From an uncultured Christensenella sp. (GTDB taxonomy: Bacteria; Bacillota; Clostridia; Christensenellales; CAG-917): DNA of 32,037 nucleotides. Under the pieces are notes generated by a model. It worked only from the letters and a program-made list of their open reading frames with translations. It was not told the origin of the DNA and searched no databases. Position numbers and translations under genes: made by a program. The stretch covers positions 1-32,037 of the forward strand of contig CAJTYG010000014.1 in NCBI GenBank assembly GCA_910584155.1, in the 5' to 3' direction. This document shows, one piece after another, positions 14,871 through 23,883 of the stretch. Position 1 is the first letter of the stretch; each line of letters begins with the position of its first letter.

Positions 14871-16274
14871 ATGATAAATATTGCTATAGACGGACCTGCG
14901 GGCGCAGGCAAAAGCACCGTCGCAAAAGCTGTCGCAAAGGATCTTGGGATAATCTATCTCGATACGGGCGCAATGTACCGTGCCACCGCTTATTATGCGA
15001 TAAGTCAGGGCATATCCGTGACGGACGAGGCTGCAGTAAAAGCTATGCTTGAGGGTATGAGTATGGATATAGTCTATGAGGACGGCGTACAGCAGATTTA
15101 CGTCAACGGCTTAAACACCACTCCGTTTCTTAGAGAGCATTATATGTCAAAGGCGGCGAGCGACATATCCGCTTTGCCCCCCGTCCGCTATAAGCTCGTA
15201 GAGCTTCAGCAGCAGTTTGCAAAGACGCACGACGTAGTGCTTGACGGCAGAGATATCGGCACGTTCGTGCTGCCAAAGGCAAACTGCAAGTTTTATATGA
15301 CCGCAACGCCGGAGGAAAGGGCTACACGCCGTTTTAAGGAATTGACCGAAAAGGGGCAGAGCGTAGATTACGATACTATCTTAAACGATATCATACAAAG
15401 AGACTACAACGATTCGCACCGTGAGGTCGCCCCGCTCAAGCAGGCGGAGGACGCCTATTATCTTGATACGACGGACCTTAGCATAGACGACGTAATAGCG
15501 CAGATAAAAGAGGTCGTGCACATCAAGACAAAGCCTGTAGAGCAGCCGCCCGCACCCGTGCCTGCCGCAGTAGAAGAAAAGAAAATGTCAAAGCGTAAAG
15601 CAAAGCGAATGAAAAGCTACTATCAGGTGCAGACGCACTTTGGCATATACCGTCTGCTCAGAGTGATATTGCGCCCTATACAGGCGATATTCTGGCCTAT
15701 CAAAATCGTAAACAAGCAAAATGCGATGATAGAGGGCAACGCCGTATATACCTGCAATCACTATTCCAAGGTGGATACCTTTATCCCTTGCTTTGCGCTT
15801 TTCAAAAAGGAAGCCCATATCCTTGCCAAGCAAGAGCTTTTCGAGGTGCCTATCGCAGGTTGGTTTTTGCATAAGATGGGCGCTATCCCCGTGCGCAGAG
15901 GCGAGGCGGACATCGACGCAGTTAAAAACGTGCTGAGCGTGCTCAAAAACGGCAAAAAGCTGCTCATATTTCCCGAGGGTACAAGAAACAGACAGGGCAC
16001 GCAAGAAATGGCGGAATTCAAAACCGGCACCGCTCGCTTTGCAATAAGGACAAAATCGCCTATAGTGCCCATGCTGTACTATTCCTCGCCAAAGCTGTTC
16101 AAGCGTAATTGGCTGTATGTCGGCGAGCCCTTTACTCTTGAGGAATTTTACGGTGCCCGCACTCCCGAAAAGATGCACGAGGCAACGGAGGTCGTAAGAC
16201 TTAAAATGGACGAAACACGCAAGCTTTGCAACGAATACGTGGCAAATCTCAAAAACAAAAAGAGGCGCAAGTGA
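14871..16274 (+). CDS. cmk: CMP kinase fused to PlsC-type acyltransferase
   Basis: 467 residues. Residues 1-217 are cytidylate kinase: P-loop GPAGAGKST at 8-16, DTGAMYRA, DGRDIGTFVLP. Residues about 218-255 form a Pro/Ala- and Lys-rich linker. Residues about 256-467 are a 1-acyl-glycerol-3-phosphate acyltransferase with NHYSKVD (His297, Asp302: the HX4D motif) and FPEGTR at 367-372. One polypeptide thus makes CDP, used for dCTP and CDP-lipids, and acylates lysophosphatidate. GGAGGA just before ATG sets the start. In many clostridia the two are adjacent separate genes. The stop overlaps the next start (GTGA). Confidence 0.93.
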   Translation: MINIAIDGPAGAGKSTVAKAVAKDLGIIYLDTGAMYRATAYYAISQGISVTDEAAVKAMLEGMSMDIVYEDGVQQIYVNGLNTTPFLREHYMSKAASDISALPPVRYKLVELQQQFAKTHDVVLDGRDIGTFVLPKANCKFYMTATPEERATRRFKELTEKGQSVDYDTILNDIIQRDYNDSHREVAPLKQAEDAYYLDTTDLSIDDVIAQIKEVVHIKTKPVEQPPAPVPAAVEEKKMSKRKAKRMKSYYQVQTHFGIYRLLRVILRPIQAIFWPIKIVNKQNAMIEGNAVYTCNHYSKVDTFIPCFALFKKEAHILAKQELFEVPIAGWFLHKMGAIPVRRGEADIDAVKNVLSVLKNGKKLLIFPEGTRNRQGTQEMAEFKTGTARFAIRTKSPIVPMLYYSSPKLFKRNWLYVGEPFTLEEFYGARTPEKMHEATEVVRLKMDETRKLCNEYVANLKNKKRRK

Positions 16275-18616
16275 TAGTAAAATTGGCAGAGCACGCAGGC
16301 TTTTGCAAGGGCGTAAAATCGGCTGTCGATATGGCGCTCGGGCTTGCGAAGCAATACGGACATATTTATACCTTAGGCGAGCTTGTCCACAACGAGCTCG
16401 TCACTGATTTTCTGTATTCTAACGGGGTGGAAAGCATAGAAGCAGATGAGATAGACGGCAAGGTAAAGGCGGGCGACGTCGTGCTTATCCGTGCTCACGG
16501 AGTGCCTCGTGAAACAGAACGAAAGCTCGTCGAAAAGGGCGCTGTTGTAAAGGATGCGACCTGTCCCGTCGTCAAGCGCAATCAGATGCTTGCAAAGGAA
16601 AGAGCGGACGCAGGCGACGAGGTTATCGTAATCGGCGACGAAAAGCACGACGAGGTCATAGGCGTTTTGAGCTATGCGGGCAAAAACGCAAGGGTAGTTC
16701 CCGTGTCGCAAGCGCTTGAAATAGGCGACAAACCCACGTCTGTTTTGTTTCAGACCACCGTTTTGAGGGAAGATTTTAATAAAATAAGCGAATTTATAAC
16801 GAAAATCAAAAAAAACTCGCACAAAACAGTTGGTTTTTTCAATACTATCTGTTACAATACTACAGTAAGACAAGACGAAGTTCGCACACTTGCAAAGCAG
16901 TCGGATGCAGTTTTAGTGCTCGGCTCGGTGCACAGCGCAAATACCCGCAGGCTCGCCGAGGTGGCAAAGGAACACAATCCAAACGTGTTTTATGCAAACA
17001 GCGCAGACGACGTTGCGTCGGCAAAAAATTTTTTTAAGGATATTCAATGTGTATCGATCGTTGCAGGGGCGTCGACTCCGCCATGGTTGATACGGGAGGT
17101 AAACAAACTTATGAGTGAAACAACTCGCAAAGATGTTGAAGTGAAAGAAGAGGCAACACTTCAAGAGCAACCAGCAACCGAAGTTAAAGAGCCTGAAACA
17201 ATGGCGGACCTTTTGAAGGCAAACAGTGCAAACAGCAACTACACTCAGTACAGAGTGGGCAAGCGTATCAAAGGCACGGTCATCAGCGCAGGCGAATCCG
17301 GCATTTATGTCGCAATAGGCGGTAAAAAAGACGGTTTCATTGATAAGTCCGAGGCTTCCATCGACGGCAATTACGATCCTGCCGATTACAAAAACGGCGA
17401 CGTGATTTTCGCAAATATCACGGCGATAGACAAAGATTACGTCAAGCTGTCCAAAAAAGAGGTCGACGCCGACCGTATCGCAGAGGAAGAGGCGGAAAAA
17501 GCTCTTTCCGCAGGCGAGTTCAGTTTGGTGATGACTGAGGTCGTAAAAGACGGTCTCAGAGGACATATGGGACAGTACACGGTGTTTGTGCCCGCAAGCC
17601 AAATCAGAATAGGCTACGTCAACAAGCTTGAGGACTACAAGGGCAAGACGTTGCGCCTTATGATAATGCCTCCCAAGACAAAGGCAGGCGAGGTCCAAGA
17701 GGGCGAGGCTGCTCAAGAGGGCGAGGAAGCGCCTAAAACAACACATAGAAAAAAATATCTCGTTGCTTCGCAGCGTATGATACTCGAAAGAGAGAAAAAG
17801 GAAAAGGAAGACGCATTCTGGGGCAAGTTGCACGTAAACGATATCGTCACGGGTAAGGTAAAGAGATTTACACCCTTCGGCGCATTCGTAAGCGTAGACG
17901 GCTTTGATTGCCTCGCTCACATCTCAGAGCTCAGTTGGAACAGAATTACCGATCCGTCCACAGTCCTCAAGATAGGCGACGTAAAGGATTTCGTCGTGCT
18001 CAAGCTTGACAGAGAGGCGGGCAGAATTTCACTCGGCTATAAGCAGCTGCAAAAGAAGCCCTATGAGGTCGCAGCAGAAAAGTATCCTGTCGGCACAGTC
18101 ATCAAGGGCAAGGTCGAAAGAATATTCCCCTACGGTGCGTTTATCTCTATTGAGGACGGCATCGATGGTCTTGTGCACGTGTCGCAAATTTCGCACAACT
18201 GGATAAAGGACGCAAACGAGGCTTTGACTGTCGGTCAAGAGGTCGAGGCAAAAATCATCGGCTTTGAGGATACACGTATCACACTTTCTATTAAGGATAT
18301 GCTTCCGACGCCTGAGGAAACGGCTGCTGCCGCCGAGACAGAGGAAGTCACCGAGGAAGAAAAGGCAAGCAAGCGCAGCTCGAGGATGAAGAAGTTTGAG
18401 CAAAAGGTTGCAGACGGCGAGGGCAGAAAGGACCGCCGTGCCGCAAAGAAGGAAACCTCAAACGAGCCCAAAGAATGGGTTACGGGCAGCGGCTCGGCTT
18501 CACTCGGCGAGTTGTTTAAGGGCTTGAACCTTGAGCTTGCAGACGAAGCAGAGGAAAGCGCAGAGGCTGCACCTGCAAAGAAGACACGCAAAAAGAAAAC
18601 CGACGATGCGGAATAA
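16271..18616 (+). CDS. ispH/rpsA: IspH fused to ribosomal protein S1
   Basis: 781 residues from GTG 16271, where IspH homology begins; upstream ATG 16226 lies inside the preceding gene. Residues 1-282 are HMBPP reductase: Cys12, Cys98 (DATCP) and Cys194 (NTICYNTTVRQ) for the 4Fe-4S cluster, His40, His76, His126 with Glu128, and AGASTP. It makes IPP/DMAPP in the last MEP-pathway step. Residues about 326-700 hold four S1 RNA-binding domains; the last two are clearest (GKVKRFTPFGAFVSV, GKVERIFPYGAFISI). An acidic linker joins the halves, and an 80-residue charged tail ends the protein. The same fusion is known from clostridia. Confidence 0.94.
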   Translation: MIVKLAEHAGFCKGVKSAVDMALGLAKQYGHIYTLGELVHNELVTDFLYSNGVESIEADEIDGKVKAGDVVLIRAHGVPRETERKLVEKGAVVKDATCPVVKRNQMLAKERADAGDEVIVIGDEKHDEVIGVLSYAGKNARVVPVSQALEIGDKPTSVLFQTTVLREDFNKISEFITKIKKNSHKTVGFFNTICYNTTVRQDEVRTLAKQSDAVLVLGSVHSANTRRLAEVAKEHNPNVFYANSADDVASAKNFFKDIQCVSIVAGASTPPWLIREVNKLMSETTRKDVEVKEEATLQEQPATEVKEPETMADLLKANSANSNYTQYRVGKRIKGTVISAGESGIYVAIGGKKDGFIDKSEASIDGNYDPADYKNGDVIFANITAIDKDYVKLSKKEVDADRIAEEEAEKALSAGEFSLVMTEVVKDGLRGHMGQYTVFVPASQIRIGYVNKLEDYKGKTLRLMIMPPKTKAGEVQEGEAAQEGEEAPKTTHRKKYLVASQRMILEREKKEKEDAFWGKLHVNDIVTGKVKRFTPFGAFVSVDGFDCLAHISELSWNRITDPSTVLKIGDVKDFVVLKLDREAGRISLGYKQLQKKPYEVAAEKYPVGTVIKGKVERIFPYGAFISIEDGIDGLVHVSQISHNWIKDANEALTVGQEVEAKIIGFEDTRITLSIKDMLPTPEETAAAAETEEVTEEEKASKRSSRMKKFEQKVADGEGRKDRRAAKKETSNEPKEWVTGSGSASLGELFKGLNLELADEAEESAEAAPAKKTRKKKTDDAE

Positions 18617-18681
18617 TGCGGAATAATTTGCAAAATCAAGCAAAATTAAAGCGAAATTATTTACAGAACTAAGCAATTAAA

Positions 18682-18710
18682 AACAGACTTCGTTTGAAGT
18701 CTGTTTTTTC
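18682..18710 (+). terminator. Terminator of the rluB-rpsA operon
   Basis: Ten-base stem AACAGACTTC / GAAGTCTGTT with a GTTT loop, continuing into a T-run. Confidence 0.9.
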
Positions 18711-18798
18711 TATGTGGTTGTAATTATACTTTCAAGTACAACACTCAAATAGGTAAATTGTCAATACTAATATTCATTGCGAAGCATAAAACAGTCCC

Positions 18799-18893
18799 CG
18801 TCATTGCGAGGCTATGCCGAAGCAATCCAGAACGTGAGCCCATAAACTAATCAAACGTCTTGGTTACCTCGGCAAAAATGCCTCGCAATGACG
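18799..18893. mobile_element. MITE-like element, repeat family A with both ends
   Basis: 95 bp flanked by perfect 13-bp inverted ends CGTCATTGCGAGG and CCTCGCAATGACG. No open reading frame. The second full copy is at 28736-28835. The 18617-19049 gap contains only this element, the terminator at 18682 and the family B copy at 18954. Confidence 0.75.
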
Positions 18894-18953
18894 TAAAATA
18901 TATGCATACGATTGCTCTTAGCAAACACGACGTGCAAAGCAAACGATCCACAT

Positions 18954-19016
18954 TATGGCTCCCCTTAGTAAGGGGAGCTCTGCATAGCGAAAGCGGAGCG
19001 GTGAGGGGATTGTCTA
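18954..19016 (+). repeat. Dispersed repeat family B, variant copy
   Basis: First hairpin GCTCCCCTT / AAGGGGAGC intact. The second hairpin is replaced by a different palindromic segment (GCTCTGC...GCGGAGC) before the conserved GTGAGGGGATTGTC end. Confidence 0.8.
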
Positions 19017-19049
19017 ACACAAACTCATTGCAAAGATATAAAAACTAAA

Positions 19050-19547
19050 TCAAATATCTTTCGGTATGGGCGTTATCGGGGTCAGCGAAGTGCCTTGTTT
19101 TGCAAGTCCCAAACTTTTTATAGCAGTCCGTGCAAGCAGGTCGCAACGGTTGTTGAGCTCGTTGTCGGCGTGTCCTTTTACTTTCACAAATGTGACCTCG
19201 TGTACACTTGTAAGCTCAAGCAGTTGCTTCCATAGGTCTACGTTTTTTACATCGTCCTTGCCTGCGGTGCGCCAGCCCCGCAGCACCCAACCGCTTATCC
19301 AGTCTTTTAAAAACGGATCCACAGAATAGGCGCTGTCGCTGTACAGTGTGACCTTACATGGCTCTTTAAGCATCTTCAGTCCCTCTATGATTGCAGTCAA
19401 TTCCATGCGGTTGTTTGTAGTGTCCGCCTGTGCGCCGCTTATCTCTTTGCTGTGACCGTTGTATAGCAAAACGGCAGCCCAACCGCCTGCGCCCGGATTG
19501 CCCGAGCAAGCCCCGTCCGTATAAATTTCAACCTGTTTTTTTGCCAT
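19050..19547 (-). CDS. rnhA: Ribonuclease HI
   Basis: 165 residues, usual RNase HI size. The catalytic carboxylates are present: Asp11 (YTDGACSGNPG), Glu49 (NNRMELTAI), Asp71 (YSDSAY) and Asp136 (NNRCDLLAR), with His126 in VKGHADNE. It cuts the RNA strand of RNA-DNA hybrids in the cytosol. The start is three bases after the proC stop with AGGGA upstream, so it is translated from the proC transcript. Confidence 0.95.
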   Translation of the reverse strand: MAKKQVEIYTDGACSGNPGAGGWAAVLLYNGHSKEISGAQADTTNNRMELTAIIEGLKMLKEPCKVTLYSDSAYSVDPFLKDWISGWVLRGWRTAGKDDVKNVDLWKQLLELTSVHEVTFVKVKGHADNELNNRCDLLARTAIKSLGLAKQGTSLTPITPIPKDI

Positions 19548-19550
19548 AAA

Positions 19551-20360
19551 TCAGTCCCTTTTGTGTTTTCCGCTGAGTTCCTCGCTACGACGGCGGCATT
19601 TTCTCATACCGCTTATCACGATATCCTCAAGCTTGTCTTGCTTAAAGCTGTTTATCGCCTCGATAGTCGTGCCGCCCTTTGAACAAACTGCGTCAATAAG
19701 CTCGCTTATGGGCTTATCGGAGTTTTCTATCATCTTCACGGCGCCCGTGACCGTCTGTAGGGCAAGAGCTTTAGATGTTTCAAAATCAAGTCCGCCGTCC
19801 ATTCCGCCGTCTATCAACGCCTTGATAAATGCGTATACGTAGGCGGGACCCGAGCCGCTTAAAGACGTTACGGCATCAAACAGACTTTCGTCAACAATGG
19901 CGACCTTTCCCACGGATTTGAATATTTCAATAATGAAGCTGTCGACAGTTTTGTCGCTAAATGCAATACACGCCATTCCTTCGCCGACCAATGCGGGAGT
20001 GTTTGGCATAATACGTGCGTATTTGCGGCTTCCAAAAGCGTTTTGCAGCGTATCGAGAGATATTCCCGCCATTATCGACATTATCCTTTCGGCTTTCACA
20101 GTATGTCTGATTTCTTCAAATATCGCAGGTGCGCTTTGCGGCTTCACTGCAAACAGCAGGTATTGACATTGAGAGGACAGCAGGGCATTGTCGGACGTGG
20201 TAGCAACGCCCATTTCGGCAAAGAGGGCAAGCCTGTCGCTGCTGACGTCGCTAATGATGATGTCGCTTGCCTCAAGCAAACCGCCTCGTAAAATGCCGCC
20301 GACTATGGCTTGAGCCATATTTCCTGCGCCGATAATTCCTATCTTGTGAACATTGTGCAT
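19551..20360 (-). CDS. proC: Pyrroline-5-carboxylate reductase
   Basis: 269 residues from ATG 20360; GGAG six bases upstream decides against the TTG four codons earlier. Rossmann motif IGIIGAGNMAQAIVGGIL, then VKPQ in LLFAVKPQSAP. The C-terminal dimerisation signature is SLSGSGPAYVYAFIKALIDGGM followed by VCSKGGTTIEAI. It reduces pyrroline-5-carboxylate to proline with NAD(P)H. No other proline genes are in the window. Likely a two-gene operon with rnhA. Confidence 0.95.
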   Translation of the reverse strand: MHNVHKIGIIGAGNMAQAIVGGILRGGLLEASDIIISDVSSDRLALFAEMGVATTSDNALLSSQCQYLLFAVKPQSAPAIFEEIRHTVKAERIMSIMAGISLDTLQNAFGSRKYARIMPNTPALVGEGMACIAFSDKTVDSFIIEIFKSVGKVAIVDESLFDAVTSLSGSGPAYVYAFIKALIDGGMDGGLDFETSKALALQTVTGAVKMIENSDKPISELIDAVCSKGGTTIEAINSFKQDKLEDIVISGMRKCRRRSEELSGKHKRD

Positions 20361-20386
20361 AATTATCTCCAAATTGAAACATTTAG

Positions 20387-20415
20387 TTGACTAATATATG
20401 TTGTTTTGTTATACT
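20387..20415 (+). promoter_or_regulatory. Promoter of tRNA-Trp
   Basis: TTGACT, 17 bp, TATACT; predicted start about 16 bases before the tRNA. Confidence 0.75.
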
Positions 20416-20437
20416 AAGTAAGCTGTGCAAACAGTAT

Positions 20438-20511
20438 AGGGGTGTAGTTTAGCGGTAAAACTATGGTCTCCAAAACCATCGTTGTGGGTTCGACTCCTTC
20501 CACCCCTGCCA
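20438..20511 (+). tRNA. tRNA-Trp (CCA)
   Basis: Acceptor AGGGGTG pairs with CACCCCT. The anticodon loop is CTCCAAA, giving CCA. The T-loop reads GGTTCGACTCC. CCA is encoded. It stands alone with its own promoter and terminator. Confidence 0.97.
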
Positions 20512-20512
20512 G

Positions 20513-20537
20513 AAAAACTGTCTTTAGACAGTTTTTC
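20513..20537 (+). terminator. Terminator of tRNA-Trp
   Basis: AAAAACTGTC / GACAGTTTTT with a TTTA loop, immediately after the encoded CCA. Confidence 0.9.
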
Positions 20538-20635
20538 TTTTCCTGCAGTTCTTAATTAGTTTTATTTATTATAACATAAGTTTATTTATAAATAAAGAGT
20601 ATGACCGTGATTGTTTGTTTAAATATTTAAAAACA

Positions 20636-20655
20636 AGGCTGTCATCTGACAGCCT
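20636..20655 (-). terminator. Terminator of the PadR fusion gene
   Basis: AGGCTGTC / GACAGCCT stem; on the minus strand it is followed by TTGTTTTT. Confidence 0.8.
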
Positions 20656-20675
20656 GTTCAGTTTATATTTTTTGC

Positions 20676-22652
20676 TTATGCAATGTGATACTTTCTTGTG
20701 CGATACAGCAGCCAGTATATCAATGAGCTAATCGGCAGATTGAGCAGCAGCACCGCAGGAATGACCATTGAGCAGAGTATCAAATCTATGTCGTTTACGC
20801 TTGCGCCGAGTGCAAAGAAGCCCACCAAAACGCATACGAGCGTAAGCTCGATAAACAGCATCGTCCTGTTTAATATCGACAGCTTAAAGTTGAAGTTTGC
20901 CCGTATTCGCCGAGTCGGGTTGATAAAGTATATCACCGTAGGTATAAGGCACAGCGCTGCGCCGACCAAAGTAATGGGCAGGAAGTATGTATAGCTTATC
21001 CTGTTTAAAAGCGACACCCAAGTGACCGCAATTTCGATGAGGAACAGTGCAAGCACGATGAGGAAGGTGTCACGGTTTATGCGGTTTGACTGAATGAAGT
21101 TAAACGTATAATATTCCGACGTATTGCCTCTGTCATAGGGGCGGATTTTAAAGCCCTTTGCATACAGGCGGGTTTTGATATCGCCGTCGGAGAAAGACTG
21201 CTGCGGCTTTGCTTCCTCGTGAGCTTCTTCGGGCTCGGGATAATCTGCGATAGAGGCAAAAAAGTCTCTGTAATTTACGTGATTGCGCTCAAACTCGAAG
21301 CCGTTTTCGGCTTGTGGCACGACGGCAGACGTTGCGCCGTAGGTGTCTTGATTGCCGTCGGTTTCAATTTCCGATTCTGCAAACTGCTCGGCGTGCTGCG
21401 CCGCCGCAAGGTCTGCTGCAACCTCCGCCTGATATCTCTCGTATTCTTCCTGCTGACGTTTTAGCTCTTCTTCCTGCTTGCGTTGCTGTTCCTGCTCCTG
21501 CTCGACTCTTTTACGCTCGTCTTCCAACTGAGCGGCACGCTCGTCAAGCTGTCTGAAAAGCTCCTGCAGGGTAGTTTGCTGCGTTTGCTGTTCACGGTGC
21601 TCGAAATAGACCTGTCCGTCCTCGGGCACTTCGGCGTAAAGCTGAGTGGGGCGTTCCTCTGTAGAGGTGGAATATTCCGATTGAGCTTCGAGCTTAGCAA
21701 AAAGCTCGTCGACAGTGGTGGAGGGCTTTGTCTGCTCATTACGCTTGCGTTCTTCCTCGGCAAGCTGCTCGTTGCGTAAGCGCTCAAGCTCGTCATATGC
21801 GGCTTGCTTTTCTTCCTTGGCAAGGCGCAGCTGTTCCTCGGTAGAGGTGCGTTCTTCCTCGACCTGCCTTAGCTGCACTTCCTTTGCGGTGCGTTCCTCT
21901 TCGGCAATGCGAAGCTGCTCGTCTCTTTCCTTTTTAGCTTCCTCGGCTAAGGCGAGCTGCTGTTCCTTTTCAATGCGATCCTGTTCGGCAAGCTTAAGTT
22001 GCTCTTCATAGGCAATTTTAGCGTCCTCGCTTTCACGCAATTTGGCAAGAGCGTTTGCAAGCTCTTCTTCCGTCTTGCGGGCTTCCTCGTCCTCAAGCAA
22101 AGCCTGTCTTGTCATTTGCTCGTATTCTTCCTCGGTGAGGGGATTGCCAAAGCGGTCTATGTAAACTTTTTTTTCGACCTCGACGGCTTTTTCAACCTCG
22201 ACGATTTTGTCCTTGTATACGACCTTAGGTTTTTCGTCGCTTCCGTCCCGCTTAGAATACGGTCTCAGCTCGGATGCGTCAAATGGAATTTGCTGTGTAA
22301 AATCGAACTCGCTTTCGGAAACGAGTTTGTCGAGTATAGTACGTGCGTACTCATATTCGCCTTTTTCCTTTTTGAGGTATGCAAGTCCTTCGGGCGTAAG
22401 GGCATAATAACGGCGTTTTCCGCCGCCGGTATCGTCGGGCGCCCCGTCATAAGACCTCACCAAGCCCTGTTTTTCAAGGCGTTTAAGTTGATTGTACAGC
22501 GTAGCCTGCTTCAGTGCATACTGACTGTGGCTCTTGTCCTCTATCTCTTTGAGTATCTCGTAACCGTATTTATCGGTGTCCTTAAGGCAGCCGAGTATGA
22601 TAGTGGTCACGTTGCCTCTGATGAGGTCGCTGTTGACGGATGAAATATCCAT
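20676..22652 (-). CDS. PadR regulator fused to coiled coil and membrane domain
   Basis: 658 residues, three to six times the usual PadR length. Residues about 10-110 are a PadR winged helix (TTIILGCLKDTDKYGYEILK, TLYNQLKRLEKQGLV, GKRRYYALTPEG). Residues about 140-450 are Glu/Lys/Arg/Gln-rich coiled coil; about 210-300 show a 14-residue periodicity of EEQLRLAEEER type. A Pro/Glu-rich linker follows. Residues 525-658 contain four predicted membrane helices (about 529-549, 556-577, 597-617, 624-650) and end with a basic tail. This suggests a membrane-anchored DNA-binding protein on a long stalk. The ligand or stress sensed is unknown. GGAG precedes the ATG, and the promoter overlaps two inverted repeats. 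Confidence 0.85.
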   Translation of the reverse strand: MDISSVNSDLIRGNVTTIILGCLKDTDKYGYEILKEIEDKSHSQYALKQATLYNQLKRLEKQGLVRSYDGAPDDTGGGKRRYYALTPEGLAYLKKEKGEYEYARTILDKLVSESEFDFTQQIPFDASELRPYSKRDGSDEKPKVVYKDKIVEVEKAVEVEKKVYIDRFGNPLTEEEYEQMTRQALLEDEEARKTEEELANALAKLRESEDAKIAYEEQLKLAEQDRIEKEQQLALAEEAKKERDEQLRIAEEERTAKEVQLRQVEEERTSTEEQLRLAKEEKQAAYDELERLRNEQLAEEERKRNEQTKPSTTVDELFAKLEAQSEYSTSTEERPTQLYAEVPEDGQVYFEHREQQTQQTTLQELFRQLDERAAQLEDERKRVEQEQEQQRKQEEELKRQQEEYERYQAEVAADLAAAQHAEQFAESEIETDGNQDTYGATSAVVPQAENGFEFERNHVNYRDFFASIADYPEPEEAHEEAKPQQSFSDGDIKTRLYAKGFKIRPYDRGNTSEYYTFNFIQSNRINRDTFLIVLALFLIEIAVTWVSLLNRISYTYFLPITLVGAALCLIPTVIYFINPTRRIRANFNFKLSILNRTMLFIELTLVCVLVGFFALGASVNDIDLILCSMVIPAVLLLNLPISSLIYWLLYRTRKYHIA

Positions 22653-22679
22653 AGCTGATCTCCAAAAGTTTATAAGCTA

Positions 22680-22708
22680 ATTTTAGCAAACTATTATACA
22701 ATAGTCAA
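22680..22708 (-). promoter_or_regulatory. Promoter of the PadR fusion gene
   Basis: On the minus strand: TTGACT (22703-22708), 17-bp spacer, TAAAAT (22680-22685). The spacer contains the inverted repeat at 22690-22705. Confidence 0.7.
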
Positions 22709-22722
22709 TATTATATAATAGT
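22690..22722. promoter_or_regulatory. Paired operator-like inverted repeats
   Basis: ACTATTATACAATAGT (22690-22705) and AATATTATATAATAGT (22707-22722), 17 bp apart, cover the promoter. Autoregulation by the PadR domain is the natural reading but is inferred. The region is AT-rich, so chance palindromes are not excluded. Confidence 0.5.
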
Positions 22723-22774
22723 TTATATTGACGGATATTGTAAAATTGCATTTGAGAAATCAAAAAACTTTGTC

Positions 22775-23845
22775 TCAATCCTTTTTATCTCTCAGCTTTA
22801 TCACCTGCGAAGCGATTTTACGGTGATCTTCCTCAATAGCCGCATAGTGTTTTTTAGTGGTGTTTACGTCACGGTGCCCCAAAACGTCTGCAACCATATA
22901 GATGTCGCCCGTAGCACGGTACAGATTTGTGCCGAAGGTGCTGCGCAGCTTGTGGGGGGATATTTTTTTGAGCGGAGCAGCCTCGACGGCATATTTTTTT
23001 ACGATATTTTCAACGGCACGCACGGATATGCGCTTCACCTGCAGGGATAAAAACAGAGCGTCCGTATCGCCTAAGCTAAGCTTTCCGCAGCGGCTCACAA
23101 GTGCCTTACGCTCGCCGTCGATGTATTCGGTGAGGGCATATGCCACCTCGTCGCCGAAATACAGTATCGCACGGCTTCCGCCTTTTCGTGTCACGGTGAA
23201 AGCGTTGGTTTCAAAATCGATGTCCGTCAGATTTAAGCCCACGCACTCGCTCACACGGATACCCGTGCCAAGCAGCAGGGTGAGTATGGCGACGTCCCTT
23301 GCACGTGTATTGCGCTGTATTTTGCGTTGATGCTCGCTCATACCTTCGCCGTTTTCGGCAATATCGAGGATACGTGACACCTCTTTTTCCTCAAGACGAA
23401 TTATCTCTTTGTCATGCTGTTTTGGCATAGTGAGCTTAGCCGCAACGTTTGCGCTTATGCGGTCGTGGTTGAAGTAGTATTTAAAAAACGTGCGTACAGT
23501 GGATATTTTGCGTGCCTTGCCTTTGTTGCCGTTTGTGTACTCTTTGCCGTCAAACTCGTATAGAGACAGATATTCCATATAAGCCTCGAGATTTTGCGAC
23601 GTCACCTTGTCCAAATCCTGTACGGTGAAGTCCAAAACGCTGTCGTATTTGCGGAAAGCACGTATATTTTTAAGCAGAAAATCAAAGAAAATCCGCAAAT
23701 CATACGCATAATACAGGCGAGTCATAGGCGTCGTCAGCGGCTCGATTCCGATAAAAAACTCATCGCAGAATTCGGGCAATTCGTCACGTATCTCACGCAG
23801 CCTTGTCACGACCTTTTTGTCACGTTCATTAAAATAGTTTGCCAT
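22775..23845 (-). CDS. XerS-like tyrosine recombinase
   Basis: 356 residues. All catalytic positions are seen: Arg197 (GTGIRVSE), Lys221 (TRKGGSR), His298 and Arg301 (PHKLRSTFG), His324 (LGHRDV) and Tyr334. Residues 1-140 are the SAM-like core-binding domain with a longer N-terminus than XerC/XerD. Length and the N-terminal layout resemble XerS, the single chromosome-dimer recombinase of streptococci, more than phage integrases. No excisionase or phage genes are nearby. An 11-9-11 bp inverted repeat sits upstream, overlapping the promoter. Alternatives: a XerD paralogue or an orphan integrase. Confidence 0.88.
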   Translation of the reverse strand: MANYFNERDKKVVTRLREIRDELPEFCDEFFIGIEPLTTPMTRLYYAYDLRIFFDFLLKNIRAFRKYDSVLDFTVQDLDKVTSQNLEAYMEYLSLYEFDGKEYTNGNKGKARKISTVRTFFKYYFNHDRISANVAAKLTMPKQHDKEIIRLEEKEVSRILDIAENGEGMSEHQRKIQRNTRARDVAILTLLLGTGIRVSECVGLNLTDIDFETNAFTVTRKGGSRAILYFGDEVAYALTEYIDGERKALVSRCGKLSLGDTDALFLSLQVKRISVRAVENIVKKYAVEAAPLKKISPHKLRSTFGTNLYRATGDIYMVADVLGHRDVNTTKKHYAAIEEDHRKIASQVIKLRDKKD

Positions 23846-23883
23846 ATTGCGGTTGTCCCCAAAGTTGTTTTATTTATAATTAA

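Noticed and set aside
16913..17920. 335-codon antisense frame in ispH/rpsA
   Set aside because: Opposite a gene with complete IspH residues and S1 domains; Cys/Phe/Val-rich low-quality translation.
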